From Hymenobacter volaticus (GTDB taxonomy: Bacteria; Bacteroidota; Bacteroidia; Cytophagales; Hymenobacteraceae): a DNA stretch of 64,000 nucleotides. Position 1 is the first letter of the stretch. Each line of letters starts with the position of its first letter. Positions 40,314-48,918 of the stretch are shown here, piece after piece. Under the pieces are notes generated by a model, which saw only the letters and a program-made list of their open reading frames with translations, made no database searches and had not been told where the DNA came from. The DNA is taken from assembly GCF_022921055.1 (NCBI RefSeq), contig NZ_CP095063.1:252381-316380 (forward strand). Direction: 5' to 3'. Position numbers and translations under genes: made by a program.

Positions 40314-40783
40314 TTAGGCTATACCAACCGTCTGAACCAACATGGGCATATTGTTCTTTGACAAGCCGCTGCTCATCCAGGCCACACCACTTACCGGCGG
40401 CACAGGTAGGCCCTTTTATGAGGTAGGGCGAAGATTAGGTATAGTGGGAGAAGCCGTTGCTCAGCGTTTTGCTACTGTCTTAAATACCAAAACACGTACG
40501 CTAGTACCGTATGCAGCACTAGGAAGAAAGGCTGGTTTTTTGAGGCAATGTTCGAGCCGAGGCACAAGAGGGAGTGGTGGCTAGAAATTCAGCTTTAAGT
40601 GAAACGGCAACTAGATTAACTTAGTCTTTCCGATGTGTGGGAAAGATACCTTTGCGATGATAGAGGTAACAGTGGAACGTGACATCGGCAATTGGTAAGC
40701 GCCCGATAGTTCGCCAAGCTTGCCTGCAAAACTTTGAGGAACGTCCTACTTGAATCAGGCAAGCGAAAGTCACGCTGCAGGTA
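40314..40783. other. Intergenic region; site of a possible lost hxlR copy
   Basis: About 470 bases between the two related SDR genes. The first 30 bases still resemble the start of the hxlR gene (TAACTTAGGCTATACCAACC against TAACTTATGCAGTGCCAACC), with the start ATG changed to AGG. The 80-codon ORF at 40342-40584 has no recognisable HxlR sequence and is not called. Confidence 0.4.
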
Positions 40784-41541
40784 TTATAGACCGTAAATGC
40801 CCCGGAAACTGATAGCTTCTCGCCTGTAATCCAACCGGCATCGTCAGAAGCCAGAAAAACGGCCACCTTAGCAATATCTGCTGGCTGACCCGTACGACCG
40901 AGGGGAGTAGTAGACACTAAGTGGGTTTCCATCTCGCTCCCAATAAAGCCGCCACTGCGCGAGCCTTCCGTTTCCACGATACCGGGCAGGATAGAGTTGA
41001 TGCCAATGTTGCGGCCACTGAATTCCTTGGACAAGGCCGTGGTCATGGCATCCAAGGCGGCTTTGGAAGCTGAGTAAACCGAGCCGGTGGGCAGTAGTGT
41101 TCTACTTGCCTCGGAACTGATATTAATGATGTTGCCGCCGGCTGGCCCAAACTGTTTTACCGCCGCCTGGATGGTAAGCAATGAGCCCAACACGTTGAGG
41201 TTGAAATGCTGATGGAAAGTGTCTACTGTAACTTCTTCAATGGGAGCATATTGGTAAATACCCGCGTTGTTAACCAGGATATCCACGGCGCCGAACGCCG
41301 CGTTGGCTTCGGCAAACAGCCGGATTACTCCCACTTCATTCGCCACATCGGCTTGCACCGAAATAGCTGTGCCGTCATTATTCGTGATGGCTTGCACTAC
41401 TTCGTCGGCCCCAGCCTTGCTGGAGGCGTAATTCACCACTACTTTGGCTCCTTCGGCTGCAAAATAGGTAGCAATAGCCGCTCCTATGCCTTTAGAGGCC
41501 CCCGTAACGACGGCGGCCACCTTATTTTGTAGCTTGCTCAC
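40784..41541 (-). CDS. Short-chain dehydrogenase (SDR 3), 3' frameshift
   Basis: Classical SDR: MSKLQNKVAAVVTGASKGIG, DILVNNAGIYQYAP, INISSEASR and YSASK (YxxxK), then AGWITGEKLSVSG. The uninterrupted frame runs on with 50 unrelated residues to 40621. One G added to GGGG at 40800-40803 (plus-strand CCCC) gives the standard SDR ending SVSGGIYGL and a TAA at 40784, 252 residues. Divergent from hxlR across control region B, the classic arrangement of an HxlR sensor with its target oxidoreductase. Confidence 0.88.
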
Positions 41542-41598
41542 TTTTCAGCTCGGTTAAGAGTTTGAACTGCAAAGCTAGATTTACAAGGTTTATATTGG

Positions 41599-41645
41599 TA
41601 ACTTTGTATCGAAAAGTAACAGTAACCCCGAGGTAACCAAGTAAC
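41599..41645. promoter_or_regulatory. Control region B: promoter and four GTAAC boxes before hxlR
   Basis: TAACTTTG at 41599-41606 fits the Bacteroidota -7 element TAnnTTTG. GTAAC follows at 41616, 41622, 41633 and 41641 (steps 6, 11, 8); the last box ends two bases before the hxlR ATG. A bound repressor here would block hxlR transcription and possibly the divergent SDR 3. Confidence 0.65.
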
Positions 41646-41647
41646 TT

Positions 41648-42001
41648 ATGCAGTGCCAACCCCGTCGCAATGAAGAACACCAAAAGGAAATGCGAGCGGT
41701 CCAGGATTCGATGGACGTGCTTAATGGCAAATGGAAAATCTCCATCATCTCATCTATTTGCTACTACAACAAACGACGGTTCTCTGATATCTTAAATGAC
41801 GTCGTCGGCATCTCCAACAAGATGTTAAGCAAGGAATTGAAGGAGTTGGAAATCAATCAGCTGATTAAGCGCACCGTGTTGGACACCCAACCTATAACGG
41901 TGCAGTATGAGCTAACGGAACACGGCCTGACATTGAAGACCATCATTAACAATTTGACGGAGTGGGGAATAGCTCACCACAAAAAAATATTCGAGCAATA
42001 G
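41648..42001 (+). CDS. HxlR-family transcriptional regulator
   Basis: Small dimeric winged-helix regulator, usually responsive to aldehydes, quinones or other reactive electrophiles. Family pattern: VLNGKWKISIISSICYYNKR, FSDILNDVVGISNKMLSKEL, KELEINQLIKRTV, YELTEHGLTLKTIINNLTEW. An N-terminal MQCQPRRNEE carries a single Cys at residue 3, near the usual position of the redox-sensing Cys. Length 117, typical and intact. Divergent from SDR 3 and linked by shared operator boxes to SDR 2. Confidence 0.9.
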   Translation: MQCQPRRNEEHQKEMRAVQDSMDVLNGKWKISIISSICYYNKRRFSDILNDVVGISNKMLSKELKELEINQLIKRTVLDTQPITVQYELTEHGLTLKTIINNLTEWGIAHHKKIFEQ

Positions 42002-42053
42002 TCTTAACTGAAGTAGCCTGTAAGATGAACTGCTAAACTGCCTGAGCATTTGA

Positions 42054-43010
42054 TTACTGAGGGCTTAGTAGCAACTCCATTTGGATGTTGCACCGCTCAT
42101 AAGGGGAGGGCTGGCCGGCTACTGTTTTGCGGAAGCCGAGCTTGTGATACAGTTGTAGAGCCGGAGTTAGTTTAGTGTTGCTTTCCAAGTAGAGGCGCCG
42201 AACCCCAAGGCGGCGGGCCTGCGCAATAGCGGCCTCGCCTAACCGCATGCCTATACCTAAGCCTTGCGCAGCAGGGGAGACGGCCATTTTCGCAAGTTCG
42301 AAGCTACCGTCTTCTAGCAGCAGCAGAGCGCAGGTACCCACAATGCGGTCCTGGTAACGGGCTAGGAAAATGTAGCCTCCCCGCTGCAAAATATACTCCT
42401 CGGGGTGATCCAGGGCCTTTAAATCCGCTGCTTCCACGCGAAAGTAGCGGTCGATCCACTCCACGTTGAGTTGTTTGAAGTCAGCTTGGTATTGGGGCTC
42501 ATACGCAAGCACTTCCACCTGAGAGCCCACGCGCGCGTCGCGGATTGCTTTTACTCGGCTGGTAAGGCTTTGTTGAGATAAGGCATATTCCATTTCTTCT
42601 AACGCCAGCCATAGGTTGTGCCGAGTTTCGCTTAGCAAAGCTTCAGAAGCCTCGCGAACATCAGTCACTTGCTGCTGCAGAACGGGCCAAAGGGCCGCGC
42701 CTTGTTCCGTCAAAGCAACGACGCTACGGCGTTGATCCACTTCCCCGCGTTGTACGCTTACTAGTCCGTGGCGAACCAGTTCTTTCACTACCTGGCTGAC
42801 AGCAGCGTGGGTCTGCCCAATGCGCTCCGCTATTTCGCCTACGTGCCGGTCCGGGGCGCTTGCAACCGTGTAGAAAACCGGAAACCACCGCGGCTCAATA
42901 TCCACGTGGTACAGGCCATAGACCTGGCTTGCTTGGCTGGTTATCAGGTCGGTGATGTGTCGTAGCCGGCTGCCTAGGGCACCTGGCCCTACTTCATCAA
43001 AGAAATTCAT
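42054..43010 (-). CDS. MarR-family regulator fused to a GNAT acetyltransferase
   Basis: Two-domain protein of 318 residues. Residues ~1-150 are a MarR winged helix (HVGEIAERIGQTHAAVSQVV, LVRHGLVSVQRGEVDQRRSV, ALTEQGAALWPVL). Residues ~165-315 are a GNAT acetyltransferase with the acetyl-CoA loop SPAAQGLGIGMRLGEAAI and YLESNTKLTPALQLYHKLGF. This fusion is a known architecture: a regulator whose acetyltransferase half may modify a small molecule, antibiotic or protein. Intact; convergent with hxlR and unlikely to share its operon. The target is unknown. Confidence 0.9.
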   Translation of the reverse strand: MNFFDEVGPGALGSRLRHITDLITSQASQVYGLYHVDIEPRWFPVFYTVASAPDRHVGEIAERIGQTHAAVSQVVKELVRHGLVSVQRGEVDQRRSVVALTEQGAALWPVLQQQVTDVREASEALLSETRHNLWLALEEMEYALSQQSLTSRVKAIRDARVGSQVEVLAYEPQYQADFKQLNVEWIDRYFRVEAADLKALDHPEEYILQRGGYIFLARYQDRIVGTCALLLLEDGSFELAKMAVSPAAQGLGIGMRLGEAAIAQARRLGVRRLYLESNTKLTPALQLYHKLGFRKTVAGQPSPYERCNIQMELLLSPQ

Positions 43011-43670
43011 AATGCAAGTATATGCAATTTACGTAAGTCCTTACATAAATTTAAACCATATTTAGGAACATCTGTTTTTCAGGTTCTCCTTAGCAAGTCT
43101 GCTACTGTCATTCATCAGGATCCGATTGATTAGTTGCAACCAATATGTATTTAGTTTCTACATCTGCATGGTTATTAATCCTAAAGCTCGGGGACAAGTT
43201 ATATACTGAGGGAAAAGGATAATAACATTGTACATGCTATTGCCACATCTACATACTTTATGCGAGTTAGGCATAAGTTGAAAATTACAGTGATTGGTAA
43301 AAAATAGCATAAAATGAAATAGTATTTATACTTTTTGTACTATATTATACTATGTTTAGATTACGCTTTAACATCCCTATTCTATTGCTTGCCCAAACCA
43401 TCTGTTTAGACTCAGACCAGTTCTACATAGTCATGACTTCAACTTTCGACTTATCACAGCTAGTTATTAGATGCAAACTGTAAAGTGGGATGGTAGTACA
43501 ACGCTCATAATTGATATAAATATGCCTGTACCATGTTGATTTCATTGCACTATGCCAAGAAAAATTATATCTTATTAATATTCTTCTAAAAACTTAGATT
43601 TTATGTATCCAAGTCGACAGTAGTGACGTATCTTCGCCACATACTCCTATTATCTTAGATTTCTTTCATA
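43011..43670. other. AT-rich 660-base leader region
   Basis: Markedly AT-rich compared with the flanking genes, with stretches such as TATTTATACTTTTTGTACTA and no ORF of note. It separates the divergent MarR-GNAT and sugar transferase genes. It could hold a regulated promoter for the polysaccharide gene or mark an insertion of foreign DNA. Confidence 0.45.
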
Positions 43671-44363
43671 ATGAGCACGCTGACTCTCACCTGCGAGCCT
43701 ACCTCACCAGTAGTCCAGCCCTTGCTGAACTTTAATGGTTTCAACCACCTGCCCCCCAAACTAGTAGTGCAAGGCTCACGGCGGAAACGCGCCTTCGACT
43801 TGGTTTTTGCGAGCCTTGTTGTCTTGTTTTTACTTAGCTGGCTGATGCCGCTTATCGCTTTACTTATCCGACTCGAATCGAAAGGACCCATACTCTTCAA
43901 GCAACTGCGCACCGGCAAAAACGGCAAGCCGTTTTACTGCTACAAATTTCGTAGTATGCGCACCAGCGCCGACGCGAATCTCAAGCAGGCTACCAAAGGC
44001 GACAGCCGCATCACTAAGGTCGGTGCGTTTTTGCGTAAGACCAGCTTAGATGAGTTGCCACAGTTTATCAATGTATTGAAAGGGGAAATGTCGGTCATCG
44101 GCCCCCGCCCGCACATGCTGCGCCACACCGAAGATTATTCCAAGGTTGTGCACAACTTCATGGCGCGCCACACCATCCTGCCTGGCATCACGGGCTTAGC
44201 GCAGGTATCAGGCTACCGCGGCGAAACCAAGGAAACCGAGGCTATGGCCAAGCGCGTAGAAGCCGACCTGCAATACATCGAGAACTGGTCGTTTGCTCTG
44301 GACCTCAAAATTGTTGGGCAAACTATTGCTCAAGGTTTGCGGCCCCAAGAGCACGTGTTTTAA
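43671..44363 (+). CDS. Bacterial sugar transferase (undecaprenyl-phosphate sugar phosphotransferase type)
   Basis: Initiating glycosyltransferase that places a hexose-1-phosphate on undecaprenyl phosphate for exopolysaccharide or O-antigen synthesis. Seen: the membrane hairpin LVVLFLLSWLMPLIALLIRL, PILFKQLRTGKNGKPFYCYK, FRSMR, TSLDELPQFINVLKGEMS, VIGPRPHM and PGITGLAQVSGYRG. At 230 residues it is the short form, without the four-helix CoA-binding-like N-terminal half of WcaJ-like enzymes. No other capsule or EPS gene lies nearby, so it is an orphan in this window. Intact. Confidence 0.9.
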   Translation: MSTLTLTCEPTSPVVQPLLNFNGFNHLPPKLVVQGSRRKRAFDLVFASLVVLFLLSWLMPLIALLIRLESKGPILFKQLRTGKNGKPFYCYKFRSMRTSADANLKQATKGDSRITKVGAFLRKTSLDELPQFINVLKGEMSVIGPRPHMLRHTEDYSKVVHNFMARHTILPGITGLAQVSGYRGETKETEAMAKRVEADLQYIENWSFALDLKIVGQTIAQGLRPQEHVF

Positions 44364-44375
44364 AATGCTTGAACT

Positions 44376-44651
44376 CTAGCGTGCTTTCACCAGCAACGTG
44401 TTAAAAAAATGCGGCTTCAGCTGCGGCACAATGAATTGTTTGCCGAGCTGAAGCCGCACTGTTTGGTCGGCACTGGTATTGTTCCCAAGTACCACAACCA
44501 CGCTTTGGTGAGGGTTTTGGTAAGTAAGCAGATTAGCAACCCATTCCACCGGGGTTTGAGCAGGAGCTAAGAGAGCAAGCAGTAATGAAGCAGGCATCAG
44601 TAACAAGCAAAGCCGTCGCCGAGCAAGAAATGGGAGAGGAAATAGAACCAT
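44376..44651 (-). CDS. Exported 91-residue protein, possible remnant of a GH30-type hydrolase
   Basis: A signal peptide (LCLLLMPASLLLALLAPAQ) is followed at once by a short beta domain: WVANLLTYQNPHQSVVVVLG, NNTSADQTVRLQLGKQF and LKPHFFNTLLV. That pattern (YQNP...VVVVLxNNT...LxPHxxNT) resembles the C-terminal beta-domain of GH30 and related enzymes, which normally closes a protein of over 450 residues. The likeliest reading is an internal deletion that removed the catalytic barrel and joined both ends in frame. A genuine small binding protein is the alternative. Confidence 0.5.
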   Translation of the reverse strand: MVLFPLPFLARRRLCLLLMPASLLLALLAPAQTPVEWVANLLTYQNPHQSVVVVLGNNTSADQTVRLQLGKQFIVPQLKPHFFNTLLVKAR

Positions 44652-45027
44652 AAATAGTCAAGTCAACTGGGGAGGAGGGCAGGTTGCCACGGCGCAGCCC
44701 TAGAGCTAAGCAGAAAGTTTAACCGCCTAGTTTGCTCGGGTATGCAAACCAACGGCTATCATCAGACAACCAAGTTGGTACTCACCTGCTACCTAGATGA
44801 CAGGGAGATAGTTGTTTACCTAAGGTTCTAGAGGAAAGCTTGCGTTGACCTTACCGGGTACAACTCTTGGCAAACATGTGCAAAGAGGCTGGTGACGAAT
44901 TTCCACCCGTTAAAAAGCTAGTTTACCCCGCTTCTCTTACCCACGGGAGCAGGATCTTTACTGCAGATCTTGGTTGAAGTTCACCGCTCACATTCTCCCC
45001 GACCAGCCGTTTCGGCGCGTTTTGCCC
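44652..45027. other. Divergent promoter region before the GH43 gene
   Basis: About 375 bases without a called gene. It must hold the promoters of the divergent small exported protein and the double-GH43 gene. No clear operator palindrome noticed. Confidence 0.4.
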
Positions 45028-47175
45028 ATGAGACCACCTTACTCTCTCTTGCTTTTGTTGCTAAACGCCGTGCTGCTAACTGCGCCAGCGGCCCAGGCAC
45101 AGAAAAAACTGAAGTACAGCGCCTACCTGTTCGCCTACTTCACCGGCAACGACAAAAAGGAAGAAGCCATCCGCTTTGCGCTTAGCAACGACGGCTACCA
45201 CTATGTAGCTTTGAACGGCAACCGACCCGTTATCAGTTCGGCCGCTATCAGCGAAACCGGCGGCGTGCGCGACCCGCATATCTTGCGCGGAATCGACGGC
45301 AAAACGTTTTATATGGTGGCCACCGATATGGTATCGGCCAATGGCTGGAGTTCCAACCGGGCCATGGTGCTGCTGCGCTCCACCGACTTAGTGCACTGGA
45401 CGTCGAACGTCGTCAACCTGCAAAAGAAATACCCCGGCCAGGAAACCCTGCAGCGGGTGTGGGCCCCACAAACCATCTACGACAGCCAGGCCGGAAAGTA
45501 TATGATTTACTTTTCACTGAAACACGGCCAGGACCCCGACAAGATCTACTATGCTTACGCCAACAAGGAATTCACTGATTTGGAAGGCGAACCCAAGCAG
45601 CTGTTTTTCAGTCCTACCAACGGCGCGTGCATCGACGGCGACATTGTGGCCAAAAACGGGAAGTACTATCTGTTCTTTAAAACCGAAGGCCAGGGAGCAG
45701 GCATCAAAATAGCCGTGTCAGATAAACTAACCGGGGGCTACGTGCTGCAAGACCGCTATGTGCAGCAAACCAAAGACCCGGTGGAAGGCGCTGGCACTTT
45801 CAAGCTCAACAACTCCGATGACTTCATCCTCATGTACGATATGTACACGACGGGCAAGTACCAATTTACGCGCACCCACGACCTGCAAAATTTCACGGTA
45901 GTTGACCACGAAATAAGCATGAACTTCCATCCGCGGCATGGCACCGTGATGCCCATCACCGACCAGGAAGCAAGCCAACTGGCTACCCGTTGGTTAACCC
46001 CTGCGGACGTGCTGCAGCGGGCGCAAAACCCTACTATCCGCCCGCTCAACACCGTGGTCGATACGGTGAATCGCCAAGTGAAATTTCAAGTCGGGCCGGG
46101 CACCAATCGGCAATCGTTTGACCCCAAATTCGTTGGTTTCGGGTTGACCGTAACGCCGCGAGGGGCGCAGAACTTCGCCGAGGGGCCTATCAAGTACACA
46201 GTGAGTCAAGGTGGTCGGCAGCAAACGTATTCCGTTTCGGTTGTTGAAACACACAATCCGGCGCTAGGCGGCTACTACGCCGACCCTGCCATCCTGTACG
46301 CCGAGAAAACCGGCAAATTTTACTTGTATCCAACTAGTGACGGCTTCACCAACTGGTCGGGCACTTACTTTAAAAGCTTTTCGTCAACTGACTTAGTGAA
46401 GTGGCAAGATGAAGGAGTGATACTGGACTTGTCGAAAGACGTGAGCTGGGCCAAGAAAAGCGCCTGGGCACCTTGCATCTTCGAACAAAAGACTTCTACT
46501 GGCTACCGCTACGCCTACTACTTCTGCGCGGGGGCCAAAATCGGGGTTGCCTTGTCCGATAGCCCCACCGGCCCTTTCGTGGACTCGGGCAAACCCTTGC
46601 TCGACCAACTGCCCGCTGGCGTGAAGGGGGGCCAGCAAATCGACCCGGCCGTGTTTCGAGACCCGCAAACCGCCAAGCTCTATTTGTACTGGGGCAACGG
46701 GTATATGGCCGGCGCCGAGCTCAACGACGATTTGGTGTCGCTCAAGCCCGAAACCGTGCGCATTCTCACGCCCGACGCTACTTTTCGCGAGGGCGCCCAC
46801 GTGTTTTATCGCAACGGCAAGTACTATTTTATGTGGAGTGAAAACGACACCCGCGACCCGGAATACCAAGTGCGCTACGCCACCTCCACCTCGCCTCTGG
46901 GGCCCCTGACCGTACCGGCTAGTAATTTAGTTGTTAACCAAGACCCAGCAGCGGGTATCTACGGCACCGGTCACAACTCCACCATTCAGGTGCCTGGCCG
47001 CGACGAGTGGTACTTAGTTTATCACCGCTTCACGTATCCGCAAGGCATCGGGATGGGCAAGGCCGCGGGTTTCCACCGGGAAGTATGCATCGATAAGCTG
47101 GAGTTCAACGCCGACGGCAGCATCAAGCCCGTGAAACCCACCCACGCCGGCATTCAGCCTGTGAAAATAAAGTGA
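45028..47175 (+). CDS. Tandem GH43-type glycosidase (arabinan/xylan-active)
   Basis: Exported enzyme: signal peptide SLLLLLLNAVLLTAPAAQAQ from the ATG at 45028 (an upstream in-frame ATG at 44974 lacks signal character). It has two five-bladed beta-propellers of the GH43 type. The first starts at GVRDPHILRGIDGKTFYMVA, with VWAPQTIYDSQAGKYMIYFS and ACIDGDIVAKNGKYYLFF; the second at GYYADPAILYAEKTGKFYLY, with WAPCIFEQ and FREGAHVFYRNGKYYFMWSE and the late YGTGHNSTIQVPGRDEWYLV. Asp and Glu of these motifs fit the family's catalytic base and acid. A linker of about 100 residues lies between. 715 residues, intact. Probably an exo-acting arabinofuranosidase/galactosidase working with the other hemicellulases. 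Confidence 0.88.
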   Translation: MRPPYSLLLLLLNAVLLTAPAAQAQKKLKYSAYLFAYFTGNDKKEEAIRFALSNDGYHYVALNGNRPVISSAAISETGGVRDPHILRGIDGKTFYMVATDMVSANGWSSNRAMVLLRSTDLVHWTSNVVNLQKKYPGQETLQRVWAPQTIYDSQAGKYMIYFSLKHGQDPDKIYYAYANKEFTDLEGEPKQLFFSPTNGACIDGDIVAKNGKYYLFFKTEGQGAGIKIAVSDKLTGGYVLQDRYVQQTKDPVEGAGTFKLNNSDDFILMYDMYTTGKYQFTRTHDLQNFTVVDHEISMNFHPRHGTVMPITDQEASQLATRWLTPADVLQRAQNPTIRPLNTVVDTVNRQVKFQVGPGTNRQSFDPKFVGFGLTVTPRGAQNFAEGPIKYTVSQGGRQQTYSVSVVETHNPALGGYYADPAILYAEKTGKFYLYPTSDGFTNWSGTYFKSFSSTDLVKWQDEGVILDLSKDVSWAKKSAWAPCIFEQKTSTGYRYAYYFCAGAKIGVALSDSPTGPFVDSGKPLLDQLPAGVKGGQQIDPAVFRDPQTAKLYLYWGNGYMAGAELNDDLVSLKPETVRILTPDATFREGAHVFYRNGKYYFMWSENDTRDPEYQVRYATSTSPLGPLTVPASNLVVNQDPAAGIYGTGHNSTIQVPGRDEWYLVYHRFTYPQGIGMGKAAGFHREVCIDKLEFNADGSIKPVKPTHAGIQPVKIK

Positions 47176-47248
47176 AGACGACATCCACTTATTCAGCCGA
47201 CCAAAGGATAGCAAGCACTCTACCTTGCAGCTCGTTTTGTAAGCGTAC

Positions 47249-47288
47249 TACCCCCGGCAACCGAGAACACGCCTGGTTGCCGGGGGTA
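47249..47288. terminator. Bidirectional hairpin terminator
   Basis: TACCCCCGGCAACC (47249-47262) pairs perfectly with GGTTGCCGGGGGTA (47275-47288). It lies between the convergent GH43 and repeat-protein genes. Confidence 0.8.
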
Positions 47289-47318
47289 CTGTTGCTTTGT
47301 TTCAGTGGCTTTAGTGCT

Positions 47319-48416
47319 TTAGAAGCGTAGCCCAGCGTTGAGCCCTAACCAAGCGCGGGTGTTGGTGCGGCCATGAGTTTCGTTGAACAACTCCAGGTGC
47401 CGGCCGCCGAGGCGGGAGCCATAGGGTGAACTTTCCGAGGTCCGGTAAGTGGATACCATGACGTTGAGCGTGGGCCCCACGAGTAGGGTGGTACGGCCTG
47501 TTGGTGACAAGCGCCACCCTAACATCGGGCGCAACTGGTTTAAAAGATTAAGCTGCTTGGTCCAGCCCTTCTTTTCGTTTACTTGAAAGGAGAGAACATC
47601 CACGCTTAGCGTCAGGCGATTAGTGGGTGCTATTTCGGTGCCAAAGCCGTAGCCGAGACCCCAACGGAACTTGTCGCCAAAAGGCTGCGCGCCCACCGCT
47701 ATGATGTTATAGAATTGGTGCGAGGCGCCCATTTTATAGGCTGCATTGGTGGTTAGGGCCTCGCTGGTCCAGACTTCGGCCCGGTGATAGCCGTGGCGTA
47801 CTAAACTCAGGATTCCAATCGAAGCCCCGGCCACCGAGTCGGCAATGTTGACGGGGGCCAGCTGCAAGCCCTTTACGGTGCGAGCCACGTTGAGCAAGCC
47901 AGCGACTTGCACGCCTTGAATTTTGCCTGGCGTTACGTTGGCCAAGCCCGCTACCTGGGTTGTAGCAGCCACATGCGGCGCGGAGCCTTGGTAGTTCAGC
48001 AAACCTGCCACCTGGGCGCCCTGCACCGAACCGACTGTGATGTTGGTTAGGCCCGCAAGCTGAGCGCCTTGCGCGGGGCCCCCGACCAGGTTGCCTAAGC
48101 CCGCCGCTTGAAGCCCCTGCACCGAGTCTAGGTCCACATTAAGCAAACCTCCTAGCTCCACGCCTTTCACTCCGGCCGCGTAGCCGGCCAGCAGGTTCAG
48201 CGAAACCGTATTCACGGTACGCCCCGCGTGCAAGCCATTCATCCCGAGCGGGGAAACCAGGGTAATTTGAAAAGGCTCCCGCTGGTACGCTTGCGACGTG
48301 GCCGGGAAGGCAGACGTAGCGGACGATGCGGAAGCAGACTGCGCGTGGGCACCGAACGAGGTGGTTGCCAGTAAAGCGGAAACGCAAATAGCGAAGCGGA
48401 AAGAAATGTGTTTCAT
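47319..48416 (-). CDS. Surface protein with GLxN-type repeats (LA_2272-like)
   Basis: Exported protein (signal FAICVSALLATTSFGAHAQ from the ATG at 48416). After FQITLVSPLGMNGLHAG comes a run of ~20-residue repeats, each close to GxQxAGLxNxxxGxVQG: for example VQGLQAAGLGNLVGG, AQGAQLAGLTNITVG, VQGAQVAGLLN and IQGVQVAGLLNVA. This pattern belongs to the LA_2272 surface-repeat group. The C-terminal third looks like outer-membrane strands (FRWGLGYGFGTEIAPTNRLT, TRAWLGLNAGLRF). About 365 residues, intact. Function is unknown; surface location is inferred. Confidence 0.7.
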   Translation of the reverse strand: MKHISFRFAICVSALLATTSFGAHAQSASASSATSAFPATSQAYQREPFQITLVSPLGMNGLHAGRTVNTVSLNLLAGYAAGVKGVELGGLLNVDLDSVQGLQAAGLGNLVGGPAQGAQLAGLTNITVGSVQGAQVAGLLNYQGSAPHVAATTQVAGLANVTPGKIQGVQVAGLLNVARTVKGLQLAPVNIADSVAGASIGILSLVRHGYHRAEVWTSEALTTNAAYKMGASHQFYNIIAVGAQPFGDKFRWGLGYGFGTEIAPTNRLTLSVDVLSFQVNEKKGWTKQLNLLNQLRPMLGWRLSPTGRTTLLVGPTLNVMVSTYRTSESSPYGSRLGGRHLELFNETHGRTNTRAWLGLNAGLRF

Positions 48417-48918
48417 AGAAAGGTACTGGTTGAGCAAGAATGATTCGGGACCAGCTATTCGAGGTGGGCATAGCTTTCCCGGTAAGCCGTCGGAGTGGGG
48501 TTCAACCACGCCAACCGGCTTTCAAAATTTTCAGTAGGGTGAAAGGAAGAGAGCAGGGCCAACCGCCCGCCAACAGCGAAGTGAAAAGAAAGGGATGCTC
48601 AAGCTTACTGCACGCCCTTCGGTGAAACGTTTCAACCATAAGAGACCCAACCAGGACTTTACCCCCACGCCAACAAGATAAAAAACGCAAATACTTGACT
48701 AGCCAACCACTAATGCCTTGACCTTCAAATGCTTGTGAAATACTGTTGAAGCAGTGAAGTAGGTGTGGCGAGGGCCCTGGTTATTAAGACCTGCAAAGGT
48801 TTCACATGGATATCAGCCTCTACTAAGCTCGGCCTAGCGCTCTTGCCGCACGGTAGCGCTAGAAAAGCCTTGGTACTGCATCTTTGTGCCTGCGCTTCCT
48901 CACGTTACCTTCTGCTTT
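48417..48918. other. Divergent promoter region, no gene
   Basis: About 500 bases between the repeat protein and the ferredoxin-cyclase. CATCTTTG at 48879-48886, close to the -7 consensus TAnnTTTG, would start transcription about 30 bases before the ATG at 48919, which supports that start over the GTG at 48886. Confidence 0.4.

Noticed and set aside
40342..40584. 80-residue ORF at the place of the lost hxlR copy
   Set aside because: The translation has no HxlR or other family pattern, and the ORF probably exists by chance after decay of the duplicate.
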